Of a stretch of DNA of 64,000 bases, positions 33,485 to 41,959 are shown one piece after another. The stretch covers positions 45,566-109,565 of the forward strand of contig PMYB01000127.1 of assembly GCA_003170915.1 (NCBI GenBank). The letters are read 5' to 3'. The notes beneath the pieces were generated by a model, which was not told where the DNA came from, did not search any database, and saw nothing but the letters and a program-made list of their open reading frames with translations. The position numbers and the translations under genes were made by a program. Positions within the stretch are counted from its first letter, which is position 1. The number at the start of each line of letters is the position of its first letter. The DNA is from Bryobacterales bacterium (lineage in GTDB: Bacteria > Acidobacteriota > Terriglobia > Bryobacterales > Bryobacteraceae).

Positions 33485-35322
33485 TTTGCCATCGCCTGCC
33501 GGGCGGCATCCCAGATGGGACCCCATATTTTCTGGAAATCGTCGCTGAGCAGCTCCGAACTCCCCTGCTGCTTCCGGAGAACGTCTAGCAGAGATTCGAC
33601 GCGTTCGAGTTGCGCCGGACTGCGATGAAGGGCGCGAAGCATCGTTTCCAGCAAATAGGGATTCTGTGAGCCGCGTTCCGAACCGTCCCCCGGAGACTTG
33701 AGCAACCGGCGCAGATCGCCGGAAGAAGCGGCCGCTTCATCGCCACAGGCAAGGAGGAAGAGGATATAGCGGAGCAATTGATCGCGGTTCTCGATCAGCG
33801 AACGCACAACCCGATCCTGCCGGTCTTCCGGCGCGCCATGGAGCGGAAGATTCATGACAAACACTGCGTTGCGCTCCGTCTCATCGATTTTCGCGGTAAT
33901 AGAAAAGGCAATGAGAGGCGTCAGCCCCCCGTACGATAGCCGGGGAAACACGATTGATTTGCCGAGTGCCTGACCCCGCTCCGCTTGCTGTGTTATCGGC
34001 CATGCACGCGTCTCGACCGCCGCACTTGGCCAACGTGGCGCGCTCCCCCACTCAAGCCTCATATCAAACAGGTCTTTTTCATCCGCAGCGGTGACGATCA
34101 GCCGGGGACTCGCCGCGGCTATCGCTCGCTTCATGGCCTGGAGCAGGTCGTCGAGCTTCTGCGCCGTCGCGTCGACCGGCACAGACGGCGCGTTCACGTC
34201 GTATGTCTTGAGAAGGTCCGCAAAAGTCGTCTCACCCTTCACTTGCTGGAGAAACTGCTCAACCCCGAACCGGCTCTTCTTGCCCACGAGTTCGACCATG
34301 AACTCGACGTTGTGCTCCAAGGCAGGGACGGTCGCATTGAACGAGCCGCTGAATATGCTAGCGTCCCAGCCGCGGTCAATGACGAAGAGCTTCGCGTGCA
34401 GGCCCTCCAGCACTTCATCTTTTCCAGACGGGGCATCATCATCATCAGACTCATCGACAAGTTCTGGCGCCAGATAGCTGACGCTCTTGCAACGCTGCAA
34501 GGTCTTTTGTGGCAGTTCCTGCAGACACTCGGAACGGGATACCAGATGCGTCTCGCCGGTGTGATCCAGGAAATCATCCACAACGGAATTTGAGATGAAA
34601 GGCGAAACGATCAATGCCTTGTCTTGTCGCGCCCCGAAGGGCGCAACGGTTCTTCCGTCCAGTCCCGCGACCCAGAAGCGGCATTGGTGTTCATCGAAGC
34701 CGTCAGGCCAAGTGAAACGCACCCGCCGCAGTTCGTCCGCAATCTTCTCCACCCCCTGACGACGCCCGCGCGGCAGCGGGCGCAGGGCGAGACCGGGCAG
34801 CGCCGCTACCAGATCGCCGAGAGGATGATTGACCGCGATGGCATTCGAGCGGTCTGTCAGTTCGCCATCGAGCGCGACAACAGTGTCCCAGCAACGGTCG
34901 AAAGTCAGGTTGCGGCTCAGGCAGAGGACGCGGTAGCGGATCGCGCCATCGCCGGCAATGAAGCGCAGCGCCCATACCTTCGGGTGAAACACGCCATCCG
35001 CGTCGGGCGCCTCCACATCGTAGATGCATGGTTCCAGGAACGTGACCAGAGGCGGATACTTGCGAGGCAACCGGATTTGCCCGCTCTGGCAGAAGATCGT
35101 GAATCGATCCCCATAGCGCCTTAATGCTTCCAGCAAGGCCAGCGGATCGGCAACCAGTTCGCCGTCCTCGTGCTCCCAGTCGAAGAAGGCGAACGAGAGC
35201 GGGAGCATCAGCGCACTGATGAGATCGAGCGAATACGTGGTGCCGACGGCAACGTCGAGCGTGCAGCCAGCCGGAGGACGGAGCAGCTCCAGCAAATGTT
35301 GTCTCTCGTCCGGCCTAAGCAT
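33481..35322 (-). CDS. Phospholipase-D-like nuclease, ZacB-like
   Basis: 613 residues from ATG at 35322. Two HKD-type half sites are visible: FHPKVWALRF ... CLSRNLTF near residue 110-140, and LHAKLFVID ... FSGSFNAT near 315-335. This is the bipartite active site of PLD-superfamily nucleases. The ATG at 35322 sits within the stop region of the DUF6361 gene, and its stop overlaps the helicase start (ATGA), so dosage is coupled. PLD nucleases paired with helicases also occur in DISARM. I expect it to be the DNA-cutting subunit; phospholipid cleavage is the less likely alternative. Confidence 0.82.
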   Translation of the reverse strand: MLRPDERQHLLELLRPPAGCTLDVAVGTTYSLDLISALMLPLSFAFFDWEHEDGELVADPLALLEALRRYGDRFTIFCQSGQIRLPRKYPPLVTFLEPCIYDVEAPDADGVFHPKVWALRFIAGDGAIRYRVLCLSRNLTFDRCWDTVVALDGELTDRSNAIAVNHPLGDLVAALPGLALRPLPRGRRQGVEKIADELRRVRFTWPDGFDEHQCRFWVAGLDGRTVAPFGARQDKALIVSPFISNSVVDDFLDHTGETHLVSRSECLQELPQKTLQRCKSVSYLAPELVDESDDDDAPSGKDEVLEGLHAKLFVIDRGWDASIFSGSFNATVPALEHNVEFMVELVGKKSRFGVEQFLQQVKGETTFADLLKTYDVNAPSVPVDATAQKLDDLLQAMKRAIAAASPRLIVTAADEKDLFDMRLEWGSAPRWPSAAVETRAWPITQQAERGQALGKSIVFPRLSYGGLTPLIAFSITAKIDETERNAVFVMNLPLHGAPEDRQDRVVRSLIENRDQLLRYILFLLACGDEAAASSGDLRRLLKSPGDGSERGSQNPYLLETMLRALHRSPAQLERVESLLDVLRKQQGSSELLSDDFQKIWGPIWDAARQAMAK

Positions 35323-36556
35323 CGGGTGCCTCCAGGCCATCGAAAATGTCTCCGAGCAATCGCTGGCTTATGAACCACCTGAATTCCAGCTGGGCCGTGC
35401 CGGAATCGCCAGTCCACAGTTCCTGTGCGCGGGGATTGTCTATGCGGGCCAGGCTCTTTTTCAGCCGGCGTTCACGGTCGCGAATCAACAGACGGGCGGC
35501 TGGATCATCGCGCAGGCGCACTGCATCGCCCGCCAAGGCGAGGTCCCACCAGGTATTGATGAATTCGTGGGTAGGGCCGGTAATCCGCGGATTGACAGAA
35601 CGGACCAGTTCCCAGAAACGCTCCCTTTTCCAGTGCGCCAGCACACGGGAGCGCGCAGACAGCGATTTCGCCCACTCTGCGAAACTTCGACGATACTTCG
35701 CAACGCCCTCGTCCCAGTGGGCCTGTTCCGCCAGAATCAGATTGTAAAGCAAAGGCGCGCCGTGCATGGCCTCCGAGAAATTCTGCGCGTGATCGAGTAT
35801 TTCGCGTATTTTCGGCGGCAATTTGGCGCAATGCGGGTGCTCCCACGCGAACGACACATCGTCGTTGCGTCGCCGCTGCGCGACCAGCTCTGCAAGCAGC
35901 GAGCCGGAGCAAGCCGGGCTCAGGCGGATGCGCTCGGCGAGATATTCCGCTTCGCTGCGCGTCAGGCTCAAGGAACACTCTTTCGGGAAATCATCCGGCG
36001 GCGGGACTATCCCTGCGTGCCAGTTCGGTGAAATGAGATCGTCGTGCTCGGCATCACGCTCCGACGCGCGTCCCCCCTGCCGCGTGAGCTGCACATAATA
36101 CCGATCGAGGCTGCGGTGATACTGGACCTGCGCTCCCCTGAAGGATCGAATCCCCCATACACTGAGCCCCTGCCAATAAACACTGCTCGGAAGCCGTTTG
36201 AGGGTAGTCTTCGCCAGCTTGCCGATATTCCCGTCGTTGTCATCCGACCGCTCTATGGGCTCAACAAGGTTTAGCTCCGCCTGCCGCGCGCGCGCTGCTA
36301 TCTCTCTCGATCCGACGCGCAGTCTTTCCAGCCTCTGATACGCCCAAGGGACGAGAAGAAAGTACCGCGCTCGGGTCATGATCGTGCTCGTACCGGGGAA
36401 GAGCATGTCGGCGAACGCGTCACGCACGGAGCCAACGCCAAGCTCGTCGCGCGTGTCGTGTTCTCTGAAAAGATCGACGACATCGAGCATCTTCCGACGC
36501 TCACGCTCCGAGTAATCCAACCAGACAAACGCCGACATCATGCTGCCGTCTCTCAT
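35315..36556 (-). CDS. DUF6361-family protein, ZacA-like
   Basis: 413 residues from ATG at 36556 (MRDGSMMSAFVWLDYSERER). The N-terminus continues MLDVVDLFREHDTRDELGVG and contains FPGTSTIMTRARYFLLVPW, the pattern I associate with DUF6361. The body is helical, without catalytic motifs I can name. The ORF-track start at 37012 lies inside the fic gene and is rejected: the ATG at 36556 overlaps the fic stop as ATGA. DUF6361, PLD and helicase in this order match the Azaca system. This protein may be the recognition or regulatory subunit. Confidence 0.8.
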   Translation of the reverse strand: MRDGSMMSAFVWLDYSERERRKMLDVVDLFREHDTRDELGVGSVRDAFADMLFPGTSTIMTRARYFLLVPWAYQRLERLRVGSREIAARARQAELNLVEPIERSDDNDGNIGKLAKTTLKRLPSSVYWQGLSVWGIRSFRGAQVQYHRSLDRYYVQLTRQGGRASERDAEHDDLISPNWHAGIVPPPDDFPKECSLSLTRSEAEYLAERIRLSPACSGSLLAELVAQRRRNDDVSFAWEHPHCAKLPPKIREILDHAQNFSEAMHGAPLLYNLILAEQAHWDEGVAKYRRSFAEWAKSLSARSRVLAHWKRERFWELVRSVNPRITGPTHEFINTWWDLALAGDAVRLRDDPAARLLIRDRERRLKKSLARIDNPRAQELWTGDSGTAQLEFRWFISQRLLGDIFDGLEAPDA

Positions 36557-38118
36557 GAAGAAGCCTTTGGGACCGCAGGCAGCGGTTCGCCGGCTAGTCC
36601 TTTCTCCACCAGACCGGCCAGAAGATTTGTAAAGGGAACAATATCCTCGCCGACACTCGCTTTTTCGAGGGCCTCCATGTAAATCGTGCGGTCGCCGACG
36701 GGTATGACTGTCCACGGATATCCGCCCGACGCCAGCATCAGATTCATCAGAAAGCGCCCCATGCGACCGTTCCCATCCATATAGGGATGGATATACACGA
36801 ACACAAAATGCCCCAGGACAACCCTCACCGCCGGGTCTTTTTCCTCGCGCAGCAGCTCGAAGAATGCGGGCATGGCATCCCTCACCGCCTCGCGGTTCAG
36901 CGGCACATGCATGGACCGGCGAATGTAAACCTGCCCGTTGCGATAGCCGGCAAGGTCGGCGGGTTTCAGCAAGCCGGCCGTCACGCTCGGGGCAAACATT
37001 TCCCGGTACCACGTTCCGTGATCTTCATCCGCGACCAGGCCCGGATTGTCGCCATGCAGAACCCTGCCGACGCTTTTCTGGACAGCCTGATAGGCCTGCC
37101 AGTACCCGCGCGCAGCCATGGCGTTCCGCTGGTGCCTGTCCTCTTCATTCTTATCCGGGTTCCATTTGCCGCCGCGGACCCGTTCGATCAGCTCGGTGCT
37201 GACGCGGTATCCCTCGATCGACAGCGAATGATAGGCGTCGGTCACGTAAGCCTCGCCGACGCGTTTCATGTAAGCGCTGATATTGCGCGGGAGGCCCGGA
37301 GCCTTCGGGAATCGGTCGATGACGGGTTCGCGCATCTTCTGCCACAACAGCCGTATGCGATTCACGTAAGGAGATGTCTCGCGGGCGGGCAGAGCGAGGG
37401 ACGGTTTGTCCGTGAAGGGGTCGTTTTCACGCACATCGTACCCCGCAGCCGACATTGTCCTCGTAATATCGTCCGCGATGCGGTCACGTCCGCTGTTGCG
37501 GAAGGCACCGGCAAGGCGGCCGGCAATCGTGCTGTGCCCTCCTTCCAGTAACCGGGCAAGAAGGCCGGAGGCATCGCGGATCGTCGCCAACGCTGCGCGA
37601 ACGTCTGTCGAGTTGCGGGAAAAATGGTTCGGCGAACACTCAATCAGCGCCGATTCCACCGAGAAAACGCGCAGACCTTCCTTTTCCTCCGCGTCGCCTG
37701 CTGCGGGCAATGCGGCACGAAGATCCAGCAGCGACGTGCCATGCGGAAGGCTGGTGACTTTGTTGCGGGCTTTGGGGGACCTCACGACCAGTTGCCGGGG
37801 CACCGTCCAGTTGCCTGCATGAAGAGAGAGCGATTGTTCCGGCGAGAGGCACCAGTTCTTGCCAAAGCGCTCTTCCAGATAGACGGCCGAAAAACGCCAG
37901 AACGACGCATACCAGGCCGTGCTCTCCCCCTTCACTTCATCCGGGCGGCTCGGGATATACCAGCCTTTCATGACCTCCTGCAGGAAGCCGTTTGCGAGCA
38001 GACGCTCCCGATGGGTCCGCGTCAGATCCATCGACCTTATCGCTGCCGCCCCGTTGGAACTCTGGAGCTTGCTGAGCATTTCCAGAGACTGCGCGAGCTT
38101 TTCTGACGGCGCCGGCAT
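36553..38118 (-). CDS. Fic-domain protein with AbiEi-like winged-helix N-terminus
   Basis: 521 residues. Residues 1-200 resemble the AbiEi antitoxin family: a winged-helix start (MDLTRTHRERLLANGFLQ, then KGWYIPSRP) and the following AbiEi core. Residues 270-510 form a Fic domain with the active motif HPYMDGNGRMGRF near 442. Fic enzymes transfer AMP or other groups from nucleotides onto proteins. The motif is complete, so it should be active. No inhibitory (S/T)xxxE(G/N) motif was identified with confidence. It opens a four-gene coupled operon with the Azaca-like genes and has a 24-bp repeat array 13 bases upstream, a likely operator for its own winged helix. Confidence 0.85.
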   Translation of the reverse strand: MPAPSEKLAQSLEMLSKLQSSNGAAAIRSMDLTRTHRERLLANGFLQEVMKGWYIPSRPDEVKGESTAWYASFWRFSAVYLEERFGKNWCLSPEQSLSLHAGNWTVPRQLVVRSPKARNKVTSLPHGTSLLDLRAALPAAGDAEEKEGLRVFSVESALIECSPNHFSRNSTDVRAALATIRDASGLLARLLEGGHSTIAGRLAGAFRNSGRDRIADDITRTMSAAGYDVRENDPFTDKPSLALPARETSPYVNRIRLLWQKMREPVIDRFPKAPGLPRNISAYMKRVGEAYVTDAYHSLSIEGYRVSTELIERVRGGKWNPDKNEEDRHQRNAMAARGYWQAYQAVQKSVGRVLHGDNPGLVADEDHGTWYREMFAPSVTAGLLKPADLAGYRNGQVYIRRSMHVPLNREAVRDAMPAFFELLREEKDPAVRVVLGHFVFVYIHPYMDGNGRMGRFLMNLMLASGGYPWTVIPVGDRTIYMEALEKASVGEDIVPFTNLLAGLVEKGLAGEPLPAVPKASS

Positions 38119-38130
38119 AGTGTCCTCACG

Positions 38131-38226
38131 TTAGCTTATTGCGCTGTGCGCTTATTAGCTTATTCAGTTGTACCACAATTAGTTTATTGTGTCGAGCGGA
38201 AATTAGCTTTTCCTGCTGCGAGCCTA
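38131..38226 (-). promoter_or_regulatory. Operator array: four 24-bp direct repeats upstream of fic
   Basis: TTAGCTTATT begins at 38131 and 38155, TTAGTTTATT at 38179 and TTAGCTTTTC at 38203, each exactly 24 bases apart. The array starts 13 bases before the fic ATG, covering the promoter and leader. Period and position fit cooperative binding of a repressor on one DNA face. The AbiEi-like N-terminus of Fic is the obvious candidate. Confidence 0.7.
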
Positions 38227-38283
38227 ACACCGTGTTGCGCCTGCATCCAACGTCGTACCAAGCGTTGCCGCCTGACTCCGTGC

Positions 38284-38946
38284 TCAATGCTTCAGGACGC
38301 CTGGATATTGCTTATGTTGAGCGTACAGGTATGCCGCAATGGCGTCGGCCCAGAGGAAGGTAATCGTACCAGGTTCGACCGATGCCAGCCGGCAGCTTTT
38401 CTGTCCATCCTCACCCAGCCGGGTCAGGGCGACTTCAAGGGTGGCGTGGATGTCCGCCCATTTTGCGTATGCCATCTCAGATGTCTCGTCGCCGTCGCGG
38501 TAGAGCCGAAGTTCCTCGTCTGCTTTCGCCACGTTGTCGTTGTGCTTGACCAGCAGGTGCGCCCAGACCGTCCGCGTGTTTGCCACCCAGCAGACCTGTG
38601 GATTGAGCATGCAGGAAGCTTCCGAGCCCACACTGATGCCCAGGTACTTCAAACCGGCCTGCCGGATCAGTGCGGGCACTTCGCGGGCTTTCGCCAGTCC
38701 GATAAATGTGTCCCCGAGTTCAAACACCCTCTGTCCGGCGTTCCGGTTGCCGCCGAGAACACGCGGACCGATGCCGTGTTCCTCAGCGCTGTAGTTGCCT
38801 GCCGCATCGCTGACGCCAAGGAGAAGCTGCGCAAAACCATCAACATCATTCGCGCCGTGCAGGGCGAGCAACTGCTCGTGCACAAGAACACGGTTGTCGT
38901 AGTGCCGCCGCACCTCGTTCCATTTCAGGGATTTCAGGACTGACAT
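38284..38946 (-). CDS. Hypothetical protein
   Basis: 220 residues, unrecognised, mostly helical, starting MSVLKSLKWNEVRRHYDNRV. It has a tract GLKYLGISVGSEASCMLNP and the motif WVANTRTVWAHLL. No signal peptide or membrane helix. It follows the gene at 38973 on the same strand with 26 bases between, so they are likely an operon. It could belong to a defence or methyl-sensing pair, but nothing visible decides this. Confidence 0.6.
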   Translation of the reverse strand: MSVLKSLKWNEVRRHYDNRVLVHEQLLALHGANDVDGFAQLLLGVSDAAGNYSAEEHGIGPRVLGGNRNAGQRVFELGDTFIGLAKAREVPALIRQAGLKYLGISVGSEASCMLNPQVCWVANTRTVWAHLLVKHNDNVAKADEELRLYRDGDETSEMAYAKWADIHATLEVALTRLGEDGQKSCRLASVEPGTITFLWADAIAAYLYAQHKQYPGVLKH

Positions 38947-38972
38947 TCTGACCTCACAGTCATTTGATCACC

Positions 38973-39482
38973 TCAGCCGCGGATGGTTATTTCGATAGCC
39001 TCCGGCGCAACACCAAAGGTAAGCGCTAGACCTTTCTTCGCCTCGGCCATTGTGAGCGGAGAGCCCCCGGCCAGTGGTTTGGTGTGGGGCATAGGCTCGG
39101 ACATCTCGCTTGGCTCTGGCATCGGCTTCCATTTCAGCTTCGCGGGCTCAATGCCCAGATCTTTAAGATCGGCGTATTTCACCGGGTTCCGGTCACCCTT
39201 CCAAGCGTCCGGCACATTCACCAGCGCATATTCGCTGAATTGAATAAGGTAGCGGCCTTCAGCACTAGGGGCCGGCACAACGTCGCTGATCTTACCCACC
39301 AGGAAGGCCGCGTGATGGGCTTCCGGCCCTTCGACCCAGTCAGCGTTCGCGTTCCGGGTGCATACTGCGAAAACACACTGACGCGCGTGATTGCGGTCCA
39401 AACGCCACGACGATGTACCCCCTTCACGGAGAATACGCTCGATGCTCTTGGCAGTGAAAACGACGGCGGCTTTGTCTGACAT
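38973..39482 (-). CDS. Hypothetical protein with PUA/EVE-like features
   Basis: 169 residues. The order of a GGTSSWRLDRNHA start, a CVFAVCTRN strand, AAFLVGKISDVV and a WKGDRNPVKY turn recalls EVE/ASCH/PUA-like domains that read modified bases, but the resemblance is weak and I would not assign it. The C-terminal 50 residues form a proline-rich linker and a short helix. First gene of a pair with 38284. The 90 bases upstream are AT-rich with AATACT/AGTATT inverted elements, a plausible regulated promoter. Confidence 0.55.
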   Translation of the reverse strand: MSDKAAVVFTAKSIERILREGGTSSWRLDRNHARQCVFAVCTRNANADWVEGPEAHHAAFLVGKISDVVPAPSAEGRYLIQFSEYALVNVPDAWKGDRNPVKYADLKDLGIEPAKLKWKPMPEPSEMSEPMPHTKPLAGGSPLTMAEAKKGLALTFGVAPEAIEITIRG

Positions 39483-39571
39483 GGCTTACCTTCCTCTCTC
39501 TTTACAATACAACTGTAGCAGTGTTCCAGTATAATTGCAATACTTATCTAATACTGCCCGGCGGCCTTTTC

Positions 39572-39760
39572 CTAAAGAGGCGTGCCTCGCCTGGGGTGCC
39601 AGATGCCGCGGTGCTGCGCCTGTGCGTATCCCTCTTCGGCCTGGTAATAGGGGCCGGCCGCCCTCGCCAGGCCCATCTGCACCATCAGGCTGCCGACATC
39701 GGCCCCGTCGCTGTAGCAATGCATGACGCGCCGGTCGCTTTTCCGGTTGACCCGCTGCAC
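39572..39760 (-). pseudogene. Staphylococcal-nuclease-like C-terminal remnant
   Basis: A frame reads VMHCYSDGADVGSLMVQMGLARA, then YYQAEEGYAQAQHRGIWHP. This is the end of an SNase/thermonuclease domain (G-x-D-V-G-x-x-M-V-x-x-G-L-A, then A-x-x-x-G-I-W). The N-terminal two thirds with the catalytic residues are absent, replaced by the gene at 39806. Confidence 0.65.
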
Positions 39761-39805
39761 CCGCTGCTCTTAAATCGTCAGGGCAACGAACCAAAGATTC
39801 TCGCG

Positions 39806-40192
39806 ATGGCCCGAAATTCCAAACACACGCCCGAAGCTTCTTTCTACCGGCAGTTGGGTCGCAATCTGCGCGTCGCCCGGAGCGCCGCCGGCAAGAGCCA
39901 GATGGAAACCGCCGAGCATCTCGAAGTGAGTTTCCAGCAGGTACAGAAGTATGAAAGTGGCGCGAACCGCATTCCGGTCTACGGCCTTGTCAGCCTTGCG
40001 GCTTACCTTGAGGCGCCTCTCTCGCAGTTCGTCGCCCCGTCCGACGGCGATTCCGAGTTTCAATCGCTCGCGGCCCAATTCAGCGGCAAGGAGTTCCATG
40101 CGCTCATGGAAGCGTGGGCGGTTCTCAAGGACCGCCAGACGCGGGCCGCGCTCCTCAACCTGGTCAAATCCCTTGCCGCCGCCAAGAGGTGA
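39806..40192 (+). CDS. XRE-family regulator
   Basis: 128 residues from ATG at 39806. The helix-turn-helix spans about 12-65 (GRNLRVARSAAGKSQMETAE, then HLEVSFQQVQKYESGANRIP), the common alphaproteobacterial XRE type with an SFQQVQKYE recognition helix. A C-terminal helical tail may dimerize. The ORF-track start at 39521 reads through the remnant on the other strand and is rejected. It is convergent with the quorum-sensing genes. Target unknown; the AT-rich promoter at 39483-39560 and the transfer genes are candidates. Confidence 0.8.
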   Translation: MARNSKHTPEASFYRQLGRNLRVARSAAGKSQMETAEHLEVSFQQVQKYESGANRIPVYGLVSLAAYLEAPLSQFVAPSDGDSEFQSLAAQFSGKEFHALMEAWAVLKDRQTRAALLNLVKSLAAAKR

Positions 40193-40203
40193 TCTGTTCG
40201 TTT

Positions 40204-40446
40204 CTACTGCACCATCTCGTTTCCGGCCAGCTTCGTCATTTCATAGCGCAGGATGCAGTAATAGGCCGTGACGAGAAGATTGAACGACGCATCGATCATC
40301 GTGATGATCTCCTCGATGTTCGTTTTCACCGCCTCGCCGCGCAAAAAATCCATCGCCTTCAAAATCTGTGACGCCTTGGCGAAGTCGTACGTGTACTTCT
40401 CCCCCGCGTGCAAACCCAGTTCTTCAAGGCTAGGCGGCTCTGACAT
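40204..40446 (-). CDS. Small protein co-transcribed with luxI
   Basis: 80 residues, helical, with an AKASQILKAMDFLRGEAVKT tract and a hydrophobic stretch LLVTAYYCILRY. AAGGAGAACAAGAG precedes the ATG. It overlaps the end of the LuxI gene by 17 bases. Function unknown. A gene welded to the signal synthase is likely to act on the signal or on LuxR, for example as an anti-activator, which is inference. Confidence 0.65.
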   Translation of the reverse strand: MSEPPSLEELGLHAGEKYTYDFAKASQILKAMDFLRGEAVKTNIEEIITMIDASFNLLVTAYYCILRYEMTKLAGNEMVQ

Positions 40447-41071
40447 TCTCTTGTTCTCCTTCGTGGCATGTGAATCTCAAGACGCTGTCTGTGATGCCGG
40501 TTTTGCGGCGCACATTCGCGAGCTGCTGCGCCGTCACCGGAATCGCCACCGCCCGGCATTTGTGGCGGCCGAGCGCCTCGACCGGCCCGAGATACTCCAT
40601 CTCGATGCCGGGCCGCTCGAACACGCTGCGGTAGATATAGGTGGGCATCAGCCCGATGATCTTCTTCAGCCCGAGCCGAAGCCCGAACTCCAGATAGCCA
40701 CAGGCCATCTCGTGGATGATGCGCTGCCTCAGCTCCGGTGGCGCATCCTTGTCCACGCAGTAGCGCGTGCCTTCCCAGACCGCTTGCGATTGCAGCAGGG
40801 ATTTGTCCTGTACCAGGTGCGGCCACAGATCCCGGAGCATGCAGGACAGCACGGTCGGCGTCAGGCGGCTCACGCCCAGCGCCTGCCCCTCATCCGTGTG
40901 GTAGACGAGATAGCGGCTGGCCGGCGTGTCGTACCGGTCGAACTCCATGCCGTCATAGACCGAAACATCGTATTGCTGCCGCTCGACGAACCCCCCATAG
41001 CGCAGCCTGAACTGCGAATGAAAGGCGGGTCCGAACTCGTGGACGTTCTCGGCTGATATACATGAAATCAT
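40430..41071 (-). CDS. luxI: LuxI-family acyl-homoserine-lactone synthase
   Basis: 213 residues. It carries the family's conserved acid and arginine residues in order: RLRYGGFVERQQYD near 22-36, EFDRYDTPASRYLVYHTDEG near 43-62 and LGVSRLTPT near 65-73. The C-terminal acyl-carrier half follows. It makes an N-acyl-homoserine lactone from SAM and an acyl donor; the chain cannot be predicted. The start has GGGGAGGAAGCG just upstream. A 20-bp palindrome lies 66 bases before the ATG, where a lux box is expected, and luxR is the next gene upstream, so positive feedback is likely. Confidence 0.9.
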   Translation of the reverse strand: MISCISAENVHEFGPAFHSQFRLRYGGFVERQQYDVSVYDGMEFDRYDTPASRYLVYHTDEGQALGVSRLTPTVLSCMLRDLWPHLVQDKSLLQSQAVWEGTRYCVDKDAPPELRQRIIHEMACGYLEFGLRLGLKKIIGLMPTYIYRSVFERPGIEMEYLGPVEALGRHKCRAVAIPVTAQQLANVRRKTGITDSVLRFTCHEGEQENVRAA

Positions 41072-41136
41072 CGCTTCCTCCCCTGTTTTCCGTTGAAACA
41101 GCGAAGTCAGCGTCGCAAGAAATATGCGAGGAGTAA

Positions 41137-41156
41137 CCCCACGCGATCGCGTGGGG
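41137..41156. promoter_or_regulatory. Lux-box-like palindrome upstream of luxI
   Basis: CCCCACGCGATCGCGTGGGG, a perfect 20-bp dyad, 66-85 bases before the luxI ATG. The identical dyad lies between the dioxygenase and desaturase genes. Size, symmetry and placement fit a LuxR-type binding site. Confidence 0.7.
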
Positions 41157-41161
41157 CCGCT

Positions 41162-41890
41162 TCAGGGCCTGATCAGCCCATAGGAAAGGGCCTTGCTCAC
41201 GGCCATCACCCGCGTATTGGCGTTGAGCTTTTTGAAAGCCGTCCTGAAATACGAGTCAACCGTGTCCTCGCTCAGGTTGAGGATGGTGCCGATCTCGCCG
41301 TCCGTCTTCCCGCTTGCAGCCCAGGTCAGGACCTCGTCCTCGCGCGGCGTCAGATAAATCCGTCTTTCCGCAAAATCCGTTTTTCGGTTTATGCGCTGAA
41401 AGGCAATGTAGAAGTGGTTGCAGTAAGCAGTGATCAGATCGAGATTGCCATCGAATGAGTCGAGCTTCTCGGCGCTCGCGAGGCCGATCCCGGCAAACTG
41501 GTTCGGTCCCCACAGCGGCGTGCAGGTGCCGTTATACAGCCCCGCCTCGATGCCCATATTCAGGCACTGGAACTGCTGTCTGGTCATGTGCATCCGCTCG
41601 GGAATCTCCGCCCAGGTGAAGGTGACCATTTTGCTCTGGCAATAGCTGATGACCGGATCGAGACGGTCGTAGCCCTTCTCGAAATAGTGCTTCATCCAGT
41701 CTTCGGGGTAATTCTGGATGACGCCCACACCCGGCTTCATGTCGATATGATCGTGATTCGTCTGGAGACAGAAGATCATCCGGTCAAGCCCGTGCTGCTT
41801 GACCGTGGCTAAAAACTCCTTCACCAGCTCATCCGTCGTCCGGGCGCGGTTGGCCTTTTCCACGAATGTTTCGAACGAAACCAGCATCAC
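41162..41890 (-). CDS. luxR: LuxR-family quorum-sensing regulator
   Basis: 242 residues. The N-terminal 165 form an autoinducer-binding domain with the usual aromatic and acid pattern (YDRLDPVI near 79, WAEIPERM, LWGPNQFAGIGLAS). The C-terminal LuxR/FixJ helix-turn-helix reads LTPREDEVLTWAASGKTDGE, then IGTIL and AFKKLNA. It should bind the LuxI signal and act on the two palindromes. It lies between luxI and the dioxygenase gene on the same strand, 69 bases after the latter, so it could be read from the palindrome-controlled promoter at 42.9 kb and strengthen its own expression. Confidence 0.9.
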   Translation of the reverse strand: MMLVSFETFVEKANRARTTDELVKEFLATVKQHGLDRMIFCLQTNHDHIDMKPGVGVIQNYPEDWMKHYFEKGYDRLDPVISYCQSKMVTFTWAEIPERMHMTRQQFQCLNMGIEAGLYNGTCTPLWGPNQFAGIGLASAEKLDSFDGNLDLITAYCNHFYIAFQRINRKTDFAERRIYLTPREDEVLTWAASGKTDGEIGTILNLSEDTVDSYFRTAFKKLNANTRVMAVSKALSYGLIRP

Positions 41891-41959
41891 AATCCAGGCT
41901 CCGGAGAGCCCCTCCCCTATTCCGGGGAGTTAACTACCGGTTCCAGAATTTTGCAAGCT

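Noticed and set aside
36557-37012. Extended start of the DUF6361 ORF inside fic
   Set aside because: The N-terminal 152 residues are an out-of-frame reading of fic; the ATG at 36556 overlaps the fic stop as ATGA.
31046-37551. Plus-strand ORFs at 31046, 33985, 35219 and 36787
   Set aside because: Antisense frames of the helicase, PLD, DUF6361 and Fic genes.
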